Under the pieces are notes generated by a model. The model saw only the letters and a list, made by a program, of their open reading frames with translations, was not told the DNA's origin and made no database searches. A DNA stretch of 64,000 bases. Origin: Paenibacillus woosongensis. GTDB taxonomy: Bacteria; Bacillota; Bacilli; Paenibacillales; Paenibacillaceae. The stretch is taken from NCBI RefSeq assembly GCF_030122845.1, contig NZ_CP126084.1, positions 4,922,501 through 4,986,500 of the forward strand, given 5' to 3'. The translations under genes were made by a program, and so were the position numbers. Positions 7,978 to 16,823 of the stretch are shown here, piece by piece. How positions within the stretch are numbered: position 1 is the stretch's first letter; each line of letters opens with the position of its first letter.

Positions 7978-9183
7978 CTAGCGTTGATGAAATTTATAGG
8001 ATCGGTCACGCAGCTGCGTATTGCGTATGACGGAATCCACATTATATTCAACTTTAATCTGCGGAAACAGATCTTCCCATTGACCCTCAATCTTTTTCCA
8101 AACCGCAGGACTTTGACGCTCGATAACTCCTCCAAAACCAAAAATATCGCTCTTTGCCAATTGTGCTTTTTGGACAACGGCCTGCAAGTCACGAACAATC
8201 TCCTCATTCGCTTTTGCTTCAATCATGTGGAGCACCTCAGGCTGTTTCAAATCAATGGGGGTGTTTACGTCCCTTACAGACAACTGCAATTTGACTCCGA
8301 CCTGGATCACCGGGTGAAGCGGATCGTCCAGTTTGGCTTTCAAGTCGGTTTTGGAGCGAATGACGTCCATGCCCATGCTGCCTATTTCCTGATCGGGCTG
8401 CAGGACCAGCGAAGTTTTTTTCATTTTATTCTTCATCCAGACCATGCCGCGGCTTTCGTTCGGGGATAACCAATCCACCAGCTTATCGCCTTTGAAAATA
8501 GCAGGGGCGCCGATCACGATTAGCGAGCTTCTAACGCTTTCCAAATTGCTCTTCTTGCCCAGTCCACTTACGTCGCCAAACACCTCCAATCCATTGATGA
8601 CAGGTCCCCCTCCAGGAATCAGCAAGTCACGCATGATATCATCTATTGCCATAGGGTAATTTTCCCCTAGCTGGCTCGACGCAAACTCAACTTTTTCCGA
8701 AAGAGAATAGGCCATAATTTTGCCAATGGGCGTAAGCGAAGCAGTCACTTCTTCGGCGGTGAGATTTTCTTTGGCAATAACGACATCAGAGGACAACCGA
8801 ATATCGGAGTCCCTGTCCAGGAAGTCCATAATTTCCGCGATGCCTTTCCGGGCAACACTCTCAGAGATGACAATGAGCCTGGTATGCGCTGTGGAAGTCA
8901 AGCGCGGCACTTGGCGGGATGCGTTGCGGATCGCTTCGCTAATCGTGTGCCCCTTGCCATAGTAAACAGAAGTCGGAGTAGCTCCTCTGCCGGTTTTACC
9001 CGAGATTTCGTCGGCGATGATCACCTGGAAGGTTACCATAAGCAGCCCCTCCTCTCCCGGCGCATGATCGATGCCGATTCCAGAAACGACCGCCCTCCGG
9101 TTCAACTCAATAGCGTCCCAACAGCCGCTCGTCAGCACAATACAGCAGAAAGCCAAAGCGACGGCTATAGTCCTCTTTATCAT
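7978..9183 (-). CDS. Germinant receptor C subunit, Ger(x)C lipoprotein
   Basis: A 401-residue lipoprotein of the GerAC family that works with the A and B subunits on the spore inner membrane. A signal peptide ends in the lipobox LTSGC, followed by the family hallmark WDAIELNRRAVVSGIGID. Typical GerAC segments follow: SEAIRNASRQVPRLTSTAHTRLIVISE near residues 80-105, and a C-terminal domain with LKAKLDDPLHPVIQVGVKLQLSV. Length is normal for the family. GGAGGAG lies seven bases before the ATG. The gene lies 121 bases downstream of gerA and 14 bases upstream of gerB, in one operon. Confidence 0.93.
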   Translation of the reverse strand: MIKRTIAVALAFCCIVLTSGCWDAIELNRRAVVSGIGIDHAPGEEGLLMVTFQVIIADEISGKTGRGATPTSVYYGKGHTISEAIRNASRQVPRLTSTAHTRLIVISESVARKGIAEIMDFLDRDSDIRLSSDVVIAKENLTAEEVTASLTPIGKIMAYSLSEKVEFASSQLGENYPMAIDDIMRDLLIPGGGPVINGLEVFGDVSGLGKKSNLESVRSSLIVIGAPAIFKGDKLVDWLSPNESRGMVWMKNKMKKTSLVLQPDQEIGSMGMDVIRSKTDLKAKLDDPLHPVIQVGVKLQLSVRDVNTPIDLKQPEVLHMIEAKANEEIVRDLQAVVQKAQLAKSDIFGFGGVIERQSPAVWKKIEGQWEDLFPQIKVEYNVDSVIRNTQLRDRSYKFHQR

Positions 9184-9304
9184 GGTTCGCTCCTCCTGCC
9201 AGAAACAAATTAGTCTAATGAGCGGCCTGCCAGTTCAGTTCATCACATAGCCCGGCAACCCCTTATATCCTGTGATCCGAAGCCCCTTGTTGGCCTTGGG
9301 GCTC

Positions 9305-11662
9305 TTATGGGCCTTGCTGGCCTTGCTGGCTTTGCTGCCACTGCTGGCTCTGCTGGCTCTGCTGGCCCTGTTGGCCTTGCTGGCCCTGCTGCCACTGCTG
9401 GCCCTGTTGGCCTTGCTGGCCCTGCTGCCACTGCTGGCCTTGCTGGCCCTGTTGGCCTTGCTGGCCTTGATGGCCCTGTTGGCCTTGCTGGCCTTGATGG
9501 CCCTGCTGCCACTGCTGGCCCTGCTGGCCCTGCTGGCCCTGCTGGCCTTGTTGGCCCTGCTGGCCCTGCTGGCCTTGCTGGCCTTGCTGGCCTTGATGGC
9601 CTTGTTGGCCCTGTTGGTGGTTGAGTCCTATCGAGTTTTTATTCCGGCCCTCCCGAATGAGATGCTGCTCCCTGATCCTGTCTGGCGGAGTCCTTAAGAT
9701 CCAAGCCGGCATACGGATGAACGTATCCTTCTGATCCTTCGGAACAAATGGTGTAATAGGAGCTAGATACGGAACTCCAAAAGATCGGAGACTGTTCATG
9801 TGGATGATCAGCATCACAATTCCCAGAGTAATGCCGTACAATCCGAACATGCCAGCCAAGACCATGAATACGAACCGGATCAGCCGTCCAGCAACAGCGA
9901 TATTGTATGCAGTCGGCGCAAAACTGGAAATTCCCGTCAAGGCAACGACGATGACCATTCCCGGAGTAATCAGTCCCGCTTCAACCACGGCTGTTCCCAA
10001 AATAAGCGCACCCACAATCGATATCGTCTGCCCGACAGCTCTTGGCATGCGCAGCCCCGCTTCACGGAGCAGTTCAAAGGTAACCTCCATCAGCATCGCT
10101 TCGACAAATGCCGGGAAGGGTACTCCTTCCCGCTGGGCAAGCAGACTGACCAGCAGCAGTGAAGGAAGCATCTCATAATGAAATGTGGTCAGCGCGATGT
10201 ATATAGCTGGTCCAAGAAGCAGTATGATGAAGCTGAGATAGCGAATCGAACGCATTATAATGCTGATATCGAAACGCTGGGAATAATCCTCCGGCGATTG
10301 AAAGAAATGGCCGAATACGGTTGGCAAAATTAAGACGAACGGGGTGCCATCAACAAGGATGATTACCCGGCCCTCCAATAAATGTCCAGCCGCGGTGTCA
10401 GGCCTCTCTGTGTTAAATATGGTAGGGAACGGAGTAAAAGTCTTATCCTGAATAAATTCTTCGATATAACCGGATTCCAGTACTCCGTTAAGCTGAACGT
10501 TCTCCAGACGCTGCCTGACTTCCTGAACAAGCTTCGGATCAGCCAGGCTCTGAATATACATCATAGCCACATTCGTATGAGAGACAGCGCCTATTTTCAT
10601 GGTCTCCAGCCACAAATCCGTATTTTTGATTCTGCGCCGAAGGAGGGAGATGTTGGTTGCAATCGATTCTACAAAGCTGTCTTTCGGACCCCGGACGACT
10701 AGCTCCGTAGTGGATTCCGTAATGGATCTCCATTCTCCCCCACGGGTTCCGGCTATAATGGCTCTAGTGCTGCCCTCCAAAAATATAGCTGTATCCCCGG
10801 ACAAAATATCAAACACCACATGGCTCCACTCAGAAACTATTTTTGATTCACCCAGGGACAGGAACCGGGTCTGCAATTGGTCCAGCATTGCTTCCGAATC
10901 CTTCGCTTCCAATTCCCCCAGACCGGATATGGTTTCCATAACAAAGGAATTGATGATCATTTGATCGCTTAATCCATTTAAGTAAATAACAGCGATAGAG
11001 GTCGGCTTTTCTCCCCCCAAACTCATTTTGCGGACAACGATATCCGGGCTATCCCCGGTTTCTTTCTGGATGCGCTGTACGGTTTGCTGCAACTCCCCAG
11101 GAATTTCCCTATTATGGGTTCCGCCCTGTGGAATACTGCTCTGAAGAATAGGACTGCCTTGCGAATCAGCGCCTTCCTGGGAGCCGGTACTGCTCTGGGA
11201 GCCAGAAGTTCCTTGCGAGCCTGCACCTCCCTGTGCGGAATCTACCCGAGAGGTAGTTCCATTCGATGAACCGTAATCCCCCTGTGAATTTGCACCGGTC
11301 TGTGAGCTATTGCCATTTTGCAAGTTATCGCTGCTCTGTAACTCGGCTTGATTCTGCTTCCTACTGCCATTGCTCCGAGATTCAGCATCACCATGCCGCA
11401 CACTGCCGCTGCTTTCAGACCCAGCATCATTCTTATGCGTGCTACCGCTGCTTTGGATACCTGCATCATCCTGGTGTGTTCTATCGCGGCTTTGAGGCTC
11501 CGCTTGATGCTGCTGAGAATTAGCATCCTTTCGGGAATCGGTCTCGTTTTTGTCTTGGCTTGTATCCCCGTCCGGTCTGCGATGATGGTTGCCGTTCTTC
11601 CTCTGCTCTTGATTTCCTTGAATTTGGCGTCTGCTTCTACCGATAAATTGATTGCGTTTCAT
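9305..11662 (-). CDS. Germinant receptor A subunit with repetitive N- and C-terminal extensions
   Basis: A GerA-family protein of 785 residues, much longer than the usual 480-550. Residues 1-185 are a hydrophilic Gln/Ser/Asn/Asp/Gly region with five perfect-length 13-residue repeats at 53-117. The conserved soluble domain begins near REIPGELQQTVQRIQ and includes DIVVRKMSLGG, IAVIYLNGLSDQ and ILVDGTPFVLILPTVF. Membrane helices follow, with the typical LPSLLLVSLLAQREGVPFP and GQTISIVGALILG blocks. After PPDRIREQHLIREGRNKNSIGLN, about 100 residues of Gln-Gln-Gly (some QQW and HQG) triplets close the protein. The core is a normal receptor subunit that, with GerB and GerC, senses nutrients and starts germination. 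The extensions are unusual and may be species- or strain-variable. CAGGAG precedes the ATG. Confidence 0.9.
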   Translation of the reverse strand: MKRNQFIGRSRRQIQGNQEQRKNGNHHRRPDGDTSQDKNETDSRKDANSQQHQAEPQSRDRTHQDDAGIQSSGSTHKNDAGSESSGSVRHGDAESRSNGSRKQNQAELQSSDNLQNGNSSQTGANSQGDYGSSNGTTSRVDSAQGGAGSQGTSGSQSSTGSQEGADSQGSPILQSSIPQGGTHNREIPGELQQTVQRIQKETGDSPDIVVRKMSLGGEKPTSIAVIYLNGLSDQMIINSFVMETISGLGELEAKDSEAMLDQLQTRFLSLGESKIVSEWSHVVFDILSGDTAIFLEGSTRAIIAGTRGGEWRSITESTTELVVRGPKDSFVESIATNISLLRRRIKNTDLWLETMKIGAVSHTNVAMMYIQSLADPKLVQEVRQRLENVQLNGVLESGYIEEFIQDKTFTPFPTIFNTERPDTAAGHLLEGRVIILVDGTPFVLILPTVFGHFFQSPEDYSQRFDISIIMRSIRYLSFIILLLGPAIYIALTTFHYEMLPSLLLVSLLAQREGVPFPAFVEAMLMEVTFELLREAGLRMPRAVGQTISIVGALILGTAVVEAGLITPGMVIVVALTGISSFAPTAYNIAVAGRLIRFVFMVLAGMFGLYGITLGIVMLIIHMNSLRSFGVPYLAPITPFVPKDQKDTFIRMPAWILRTPPDRIREQHLIREGRNKNSIGLNHQQGQQGHQGQQGQQGQQGQQGQQGQQGQQGQQGQQWQQGHQGQQGQQGHQGQQGQQGQQGQQWQQGQQGQQGQQWQQGQQGQQGQQSQQSQQWQQSQQGQQGP
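9311..9620 (-). repeat. Nine-base tandem repeat encoding Gln-Gln-Gly triplets
   Basis: About 34 copies of a 9-base unit (CAGCAAGGC and close variants) run through the 3' end of gerA. Variants CAGCAGTGG and CATCAAGGC give QQW and HQG. The array stays in frame with gerA to its stop. It is open in several other frames, which produces Leu-rich and collagen-like Gly/Pro/Ala shadow translations. Confidence 0.9.
11312..11506 (-). repeat. Five 39-base repeats encoding 13-residue units in gerA
   Basis: Residues 53-117 of the gerA product divide into five contiguous 13-residue units. They begin QAEPQS, DAGIQS, DAGSES, DAESRS and QAELQS. Units share Asp/Gln-Ala at positions 1-2, Ser or Arg near 6-7 and a polar end. 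At DNA level the copies are degenerate. Confidence 0.75.
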
Positions 11663-11837
11663 GATGGCAGCTCCTGTCGCTTAACTTATCCCCATTATTT
11701 GCTAACAAACCCATTTTCATGCGGATTCATTACAAGTATCGCAGACGCAATCGGCAAAAGAACGAGACTAGCTATGCTTTAATTTGCCAACAACGTGGTA
11801 ATAATGAAAAACGACTGCGATTATAAGGAGGTTGCCT

Positions 11838-13391
11838 ATGAATAACCAAACTTACGGTTCTGGAGAGCTCCCCCGATACCCCCAATCCATGTGGCGGGAT
11901 ACGACCAACCTGCCCTCTTTTCCCCGGCTCCAAGAGGATATCGAGACCGACGTCGCCATTATCGGCGCTGGCATTACGGGCATTACCACCGCCTATCTGC
12001 TATGTAAGGCAGGCTTTAAGGTAGCCGTTGTGGATGCGGCCGAAATTCTTGACGGAACGACCGGGTTCACAACGGCCAAAATCACGGCCCAGCACGGACT
12101 GATTTACGACAAGCTGCGGAAGCATTTTGGAGATAAAGAGGCCAGACTCTACTATGAAGCAAATGAGGAAGCCCTCTCTTTCATTCGATCCACAGTGGAG
12201 GAGCATCAAATCGACTGCCAATTGCAGCAGCAGGATGCCTATTTATACGCCGACTCCGAGGAGCAGGCAGAGCAGCTTCGCAAAGAATGGGAGGCTTATG
12301 AGCAGCTAGGGCTGCCGGGCGAATGGTGCGACACCTTGCCGATCCCCATCCAAGTCTATGGAGCCATACGGATGAAGAACCAGGCCCAATTCCACCCGCT
12401 GCATTACCTGCGTACCCTCGTTGAATACGTAGTTTCACATGGCGGAACCCTCTACGAAAATACGACCCTGGAGGATGCGGCTGACCATACCCGGGACGGG
12501 CGGCGGCAGCTCACTACCGAGGGAGGTCATAAAATCACTTGCCAATATGCGATCTCTGCCTCGCACTTCCCGTTCTATGACGGAGGCGGGTTCTACTTCA
12601 CTAGACTACATGCGGAACGTTCTTATGTAGTTGCTATAGAGCCGGAAATTCCGCTGGAACAGGGCATGTACATTAATTGCGGCGACCCTAAGCGTTCCCT
12701 GAGATCAGCCCTGCTGAACGATGAGCAGGTTATTCTGGTCGGCGGAGAATCACACAAAACGGGTAAGGGCGAGTGCACTTTCAAGCACTATGAAGAACTG
12801 GAGAAATTCGGCGGCAAGCTGTTCGGAGCCAAACGCATCCCTTACCGATGGTCGACTCAAGATCTCGTCACAATAGACGAAATCCCTTACATCGGGGCTA
12901 TTACTGCAAACGAGGACAAGGTTCTGGTAGCCACTGGATTTGCCAAATGGGGAATGACGAACGGAACCGCAGCCGCTCTGATGTTCCGCGATCTCATTAT
13001 GGGCCACGGCAACAAGTATACGGATCTGTATACGCCTTCCCGCTTTAAGGTAAATCCGGGCATGAAGAACTTTACGGTACAGAACGCTGATGTCGCCAAG
13101 GAATGGGTATCTGGCAAGGTAGAATTGATCCGCCGTAAAGCGGAAGATTTGAAAAATGACGAAGGCGGGGTTGTGCGGCATCTCGGCAAGCGGGCCGGCG
13201 GCTATAAGGACAAGGAAGGCCGACTTTACATCGTTGATACGACATGCACACATCTCGGCTGCGAGGTGGAATGGAACGAGGCCGAGCGCTCCTGGGACTG
13301 CCCATGCCACGGATCAAGGTTCAACTACGAAGGAAAAGTGCTGGAAGGGCCGGCCACGGAAAGCTTGCCGCTGCTCAGTCAGGAGCCTTGA
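11838..13391 (+). CDS. FAD-dependent oxidoreductase with C-terminal Rieske domain (YhfW-like)
   Basis: A 517-residue cytoplasmic flavoprotein. The FAD-binding Rossmann motif is DVAIIGAGITGITTAYLLCKAG, in a DadA/glycine-oxidase-like domain. A [2Fe-2S] Rieske domain follows, with ligands C470, H472, C488 and H491 in CTHLGC and CPCHG; C475 and C490 match the usual disulfide pair. This fusion matches B. subtilis YhfW, whose substrate is unknown. AAGGAGG lies seven bases before the ATG at 11838; a TTG two codons earlier touches the ribosome binding site and is less likely. The gene is divergent from gerA and ends at its own terminator, so it is probably monocistronic. Confidence 0.93.
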   Translation: MNNQTYGSGELPRYPQSMWRDTTNLPSFPRLQEDIETDVAIIGAGITGITTAYLLCKAGFKVAVVDAAEILDGTTGFTTAKITAQHGLIYDKLRKHFGDKEARLYYEANEEALSFIRSTVEEHQIDCQLQQQDAYLYADSEEQAEQLRKEWEAYEQLGLPGEWCDTLPIPIQVYGAIRMKNQAQFHPLHYLRTLVEYVVSHGGTLYENTTLEDAADHTRDGRRQLTTEGGHKITCQYAISASHFPFYDGGGFYFTRLHAERSYVVAIEPEIPLEQGMYINCGDPKRSLRSALLNDEQVILVGGESHKTGKGECTFKHYEELEKFGGKLFGAKRIPYRWSTQDLVTIDEIPYIGAITANEDKVLVATGFAKWGMTNGTAAALMFRDLIMGHGNKYTDLYTPSRFKVNPGMKNFTVQNADVAKEWVSGKVELIRRKAEDLKNDEGGVVRHLGKRAGGYKDKEGRLYIVDTTCTHLGCEVEWNEAERSWDCPCHGSRFNYEGKVLEGPATESLPLLSQEP

Positions 13392-13433
13392 CGGCGGTGA
13401 TGGCATACCGAAGAATAAAACCTGGATTGCACG

Positions 13434-13457
13434 AAGGCACCGGCTGGTGCCTTTCTT
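13434..13457 (+). terminator. Terminator of the Rieske oxidoreductase gene
   Basis: AAGGCACC and GGTGCCTT form a perfect 8-base-pair stem with a GGCT loop. A short T-rich stretch follows. Confidence 0.75.
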
Positions 13458-13552
13458 GCATTTACTATATTGCATTATTCAGTACTGGATGATATCATGT
13501 AGAAAACTGCTGATAAATACTGCTAAATATATGAAAAAAGAGGCGATGCCAC

Positions 13553-13879
13553 TTGGATATCAGTATCCAATTCAAAAAAGGCGCCTTGGAAATTTGCGTC
13601 CTCGTACTCATCCACGAAAAGGATCGCTATGGATATGAGCTGGCCCAATCTGTCTCGGAGCACATCGAAGTGGCGGAAGGCGCCCTATATCCTCTGCTGC
13701 GCAGGCTCGTGAACGAAGGCCATTGCACGACGTATTTACAGGAATCGAGCGAAGGGCCTCCCCGTAAATATTACAAACTGACCCCTCAAGGGGAAATACA
13801 CATGAAGAAGCTGGTGATTGAATGGAAACGATTCGTCAGCAACGTATCCAATTTAATCGAGAGAGGGAACGATTTATGA
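13553..13879 (+). CDS. PadR-family transcriptional regulator
   Basis: A 108-residue repressor with the PadR winged helix. The hallmark pattern is GALEICVLVLIHEKDRYGYELAQSVSEH, then EGALYPLLRRLVNEG and PPRKYYKLTPQGE. The start is TTG (MDISIQF) behind GAGGCG. It overlaps the next gene by ATGA and begins a three-gene cassette with a DUF1700 protein and a DUF4097 protein. Such PadR/DUF1700 pairs often control and report on envelope or membrane stress, with the PadR protein repressing its own operon. The inducer is unknown. Confidence 0.92.
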   Translation: MDISIQFKKGALEICVLVLIHEKDRYGYELAQSVSEHIEVAEGALYPLLRRLVNEGHCTTYLQESSEGPPRKYYKLTPQGEIHMKKLVIEWKRFVSNVSNLIERGNDL

Positions 13880-14481
13880 CAAAGAGCGAATTCATCTCGC
13901 TGCTCAGTACTCATTTATCGGCGCTCCCGCCGGAGGAGCGCCATGAATTAATGGAGGACTATGAAGCTCATTTTGCTTTCGGCCTTCAGAATGGAAAGAC
14001 CGAGGAAGAAATCGTCCGCGAACTGGGCGATCCGGTTGAACTGGCCCAGGAAGCCCTGGGCAACCGTTCGGCTCCACAGCACCCCTTATACTGGTTTGGA
14101 GAACCGCCACAGGGACAGACCGACGCAATTCCTACCGGAGATCGCGGCACCCGCTACCGGAAAGCTGCTCCAGCAGTTTATGCCGGGTTGTTCTTCCTTA
14201 ACCTGGTCATGATGCCTTTGCTGGCATCTCTATGGGCAGCAGCCCTAGCCCTTGCACTGGGGGCCGTTGGCGGTATTGTGAGCCCTGCTGCCCTGCTGCT
14301 CGAATATGCATTTAACGGGGCTCTCTTGCCGGCAAAGGCTTTTGCCGCCCTAACCTTAGTCGGAATTGGTATCTTTCTCGCCATCAGTACGCGGCATGCC
14401 TATTCCGGCATCCTAAAACTAAGCGCGTCTTATTGGGCATGGAACGTCCGAGTCGCCAAAGGAGTTAAGATTAATGAATAA
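13876..14481 (+). CDS. DUF1700/HAAS-domain membrane protein
   Basis: A 201-residue membrane protein. The N-terminal 75 residues form the conserved cytoplasmic HAAS-type helical domain (KSEFISLLSTHLSALPPEERHELMEDYEAHF, then EEEIVRELGDPVELAQEAL). Three hydrophobic helices follow at about 95-125, 130-150 and 155-175. The ATG overlaps the padR stop (ATGA), so the two are translationally coupled. Proteins of this type accompany PadR regulators and probably relay an envelope signal. It overlaps the DUF4097 gene by 8 bases. Confidence 0.9.
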   Translation: MTKSEFISLLSTHLSALPPEERHELMEDYEAHFAFGLQNGKTEEEIVRELGDPVELAQEALGNRSAPQHPLYWFGEPPQGQTDAIPTGDRGTRYRKAAPAVYAGLFFLNLVMMPLLASLWAAALALALGAVGGIVSPAALLLEYAFNGALLPAKAFAALTLVGIGIFLAISTRHAYSGILKLSASYWAWNVRVAKGVKINE

Positions 14482-15427
14482 AAAAGGATGGAGCTTAATT
14501 GCGACCCTTTGCATCATCCTGGGCATCGGCGGGATGATCTATCAGGGCTTCGACTTCGAGAAAGAACAGCCTGCCTATACGCAGAAATGGACGTTTGGGG
14601 ATGACGAACTGCAGTCGCTGTCCATCGACAGCGACTATAATGTCAATTTCGAATTTATCCACAGCCCAGATGGCACGAATTACGTGGAAGCTAGCGGGAA
14701 TTTGCCCCAGAAATCAATTGATAAGCTGACAGGGACGAAAATCGCCGCTCAGTCCCTCGCCCTTCATTTTCAAGAGGAGTATGTCATTCGTTTCCTCAGC
14801 TTCAACTTTCGATCCTCCACCCAGCATGTGACGGTGGCCTTGGCCGATCCGGAGCGGTCGTTAAATCAAATCTCTGTCGATCTGCTGGCCAACAACGGCA
14901 ATTTCAAGGCTTTACGCGCCAAAGAAATATCATTGGAGACGAAATCAGGCAACCTGACGGCCCAGAATTTAACCGCCGACCGCTTGAAGATCCAGAACTT
15001 CTCCGGCGTAATCTCGCTGGATGAGATTGCGGCTGATACCGATATTAAGCTAACCTCTGGCAATGTGAGACTCAACAATATAAGAGGATCTTTAACTTCC
15101 GAAATGACCTCTGGGGATTTCTCAGCCCAAGATATGAAAGGCGATATTCAGGTTACAGCCACCTCGGGCAATATTAAAATCAGTGAATGGACGGGGAACG
15201 GAACCATTAAATCCACCTCCGGCAACATCACGATCAAGGAGCAGCGCTCAGACTCACTGGATATATCCATCCATTCTGGAAACGTAGCCCTTTCCGCTGA
15301 CCCTGAGTTTCAAGGCATTTACGACCTTAGGGCCACTTCGGGCCGAATCGAAGCGCCCGATTCACCTAGCGTAACCGAAGACCTCATTAAGGTGCGCTCC
15401 ACCTCAGGAAATATTACGATCAAATAA
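14474..15427 (+). CDS. DUF4097-family beta-repeat protein
   Basis: A 317-residue protein with one N-terminal membrane anchor (about 7-24) and a large external domain. From about residue 135 the sequence repeats short beta-strand units ending in TSGN, TSGD or SGRI (KSGNLTAQNL, TSGNVRLNNI, TSGDFSAQDM, TSGNIKISEW, TSGNITIKEQ). These predict a right-handed beta-helix typical of DUF4097. AAGGAG precedes the ATG, which overlaps the previous gene by 8 bases. As last gene of the PadR cassette it is a likely cell-surface sensor or effector. Confidence 0.9.
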   Translation: MNKKGWSLIATLCIILGIGGMIYQGFDFEKEQPAYTQKWTFGDDELQSLSIDSDYNVNFEFIHSPDGTNYVEASGNLPQKSIDKLTGTKIAAQSLALHFQEEYVIRFLSFNFRSSTQHVTVALADPERSLNQISVDLLANNGNFKALRAKEISLETKSGNLTAQNLTADRLKIQNFSGVISLDEIAADTDIKLTSGNVRLNNIRGSLTSEMTSGDFSAQDMKGDIQVTATSGNIKISEWTGNGTIKSTSGNITIKEQRSDSLDISIHSGNVALSADPEFQGIYDLRATSGRIEAPDSPSVTEDLIKVRSTSGNITIK

Positions 15428-15452
15428 CTGTTCTAATCTATCCTATTCAAAA

Positions 15453-15485
15453 AATAGCCCCCGGCTCTAAAAGCCAGGGGCTATT
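15453..15485. terminator. Bidirectional terminator between converging genes
   Basis: AATAGCCCC and GGGGCTATT arms plus inner GGCT/AGCC pairs form a stem with a single mismatch. It lies between the plus-strand DUF4097 gene and the minus-strand zincin-like gene and can serve both. Confidence 0.8.
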
Positions 15486-15515
15486 ATGACATATGACATA
15501 CTGAAATGCGATTCG

Positions 15516-15965
15516 CTAGGCGATTTCGCCCGCGATGGCATCGCGGTATGACTTCAGCGAGTAATAAATGACCGTCTGCATAATGCTCTTATCTTCCTCC
15601 GGAATCAGCGTCTTGGCATAGTCCCAGGCGTTCTCTTCGATACGAAGAGCAATTCTCCTGCGCTCCAGCTCGTTGTCGGTCGCATCCAGAAGATCCGACA
15701 GCTCCTTCAGACTGGCATCCTCCGCATGCCCGAGTTCATGGGCGAACACGATACTCAGCACCTGCGGGAAAACATCCAGCGAACCAAAGAGACTTAGGCA
15801 TTGCTTCTTGATTTCCTCCAAATACATCGTGACGTTATGGTTGGCGATACTGTATTTGCCGCCAACGTTCCGACCACCGGGGAAGCGCGAACGAACGTCG
15901 AGGGTAACCGTGCTGCCGGACTGCTTCAGCAGCTGATCCATAATAAGTTGTGCTGTTCTTTTCAA
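15516..15965 (-). CDS. Zincin-like protein with HELGH motif
   Basis: A 149-residue soluble protein I do not recognise by family. It carries AHELGHAED, a zinc-metalloprotease HExxH motif, with a downstream EENAWDYAK helix that could supply a third Glu ligand as in gluzincins. Upstream segments with beta-strand character (GSTVTLDVRSRF, KYSIANHNVTMYLEEI) resemble the small ImmA/IrrE-like or minimal metalloprotease fold. There is no signal peptide, so it would act in the cytoplasm. I prefer the TTG start at 15965, which has AGGGGAG five bases upstream; a GTG at 15998 would add 11 residues. It is a single-gene unit. Confidence 0.7.
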   Translation of the reverse strand: MKRTAQLIMDQLLKQSGSTVTLDVRSRFPGGRNVGGKYSIANHNVTMYLEEIKKQCLSLFGSLDVFPQVLSIVFAHELGHAEDASLKELSDLLDATDNELERRRIALRIEENAWDYAKTLIPEEDKSIMQTVIYYSLKSYRDAIAGEIA

Positions 15966-16100
15966 GTAGACTCCCCTTATTTCATGTAAGATTGACACCT
16001 CGTAATCTGATTTTCCTCCACCAGCACGTTTTTGCCTTCCTCATTATAATGCAACGGATTTCAGAAATAAATAACAGAGCAACCACATTTTTTACATGGC

Positions 16101-16769
16101 TTATTTGACGGCAAAACGATCGAGCCGTTTCTCCATATGCGACTGCAATGCCGAAAGAACCGTGCTGAACAGCAAATAGATCAAAGCGACCTCGCTATAC
16201 ACGAGGAGCGGCTCATAGGTCACAGATGTGATTTCCTGCGCCTTGCGGAACATTTCCGCATAGGTGACCGTAAAGGCCAGCGAGGTATCCTTCACTAGAC
16301 TGATGAAGGAGTTGCCCAGCGGCGGAACCGATACGCGGGCCGCCTGAGGCAGTATCACGTAATATAGCGCCTGGATCCGGCTCATCCCCAGTGAATAGGC
16401 GGCCTCCCATTGCCCCTTCTCTATCGACAATATCGCTGCGCGGACGATTTCCGATCCGTAGGCTCCGACGCTTAACGTGAAACCGATGACCGCCGCGGAA
16501 AAAGGCTTCAGCGTAATGCCGACACTAGGCAAGCCGTAGAAAATAATAAACAGCTGCACGAGGAGCGGAGTTCCCCGTATAACCCATACGTAGAACTTCG
16601 CGGCTTGACGAATCAGCGTCCACTTGGACAGCCTCGCCAGGGCGGTCAATATGGCCACTAGCATGCCAAGGCCAAAGGTAATCAACGTAAGGGGAATAGT
16701 AAAAGCAACCCCCGCTTTAAGCAGGGGCAGCAGCGAATCGATAAATATTTGTACAAGCCTATCGTTCAT
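16101..16769 (-). CDS. Amino acid (cystine-type) ABC transporter permease
   Basis: A 222-residue inner-membrane permease of the HisM/TcyB class. It has about five membrane helices, the RGTPLLVQLFIIFYGLP block and the EAA loop EAAYSLGMSRIQALYYVILPQAAR, where the ATPase docks. The family resemblance is closest to L-cystine permeases such as TcyB or TcyL, but polar amino acid specificity cannot be read from sequence. It lies 54 bases downstream of the binding-protein gene in one operon. No ATP-binding subunit follows: the next gene is the zincin-like protein. Confidence 0.9.
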   Translation of the reverse strand: MNDRLVQIFIDSLLPLLKAGVAFTIPLTLITFGLGMLVAILTALARLSKWTLIRQAAKFYVWVIRGTPLLVQLFIIFYGLPSVGITLKPFSAAVIGFTLSVGAYGSEIVRAAILSIEKGQWEAAYSLGMSRIQALYYVILPQAARVSVPPLGNSFISLVKDTSLAFTVTYAEMFRKAQEITSVTYEPLLVYSEVALIYLLFSTVLSALQSHMEKRLDRFAVK

Positions 16770-16823
16770 ATCAAGACATCCTTTGCGGGCAGACCGGCGG
16801 AATCACCCTGTTCCGGATTCAGT

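Noticed and set aside
9243-9697. Leu-rich plus-strand frame, Gly/Ala/Pro plus-strand frame and Ala/Arg/Pro minus-strand frame over the gerA repeat
   Set aside because: All are shadow translations of the 9-base repeat that encodes Gln-Gln-Gly in gerA; the other frames have no start signals.
11266-11782. Plus-strand frames opposite the gerA N-terminal repeats
   Set aside because: They mirror the repetitive gerA coding sequence and show His/Tyr/Cys-rich or Leu-rich artefact composition.
11663-11837. Sigma-G promoter for the ger operon
   Set aside because: A TGAAT element is present upstream of gerA but no CATACTA-like -10 lies at the right distance.
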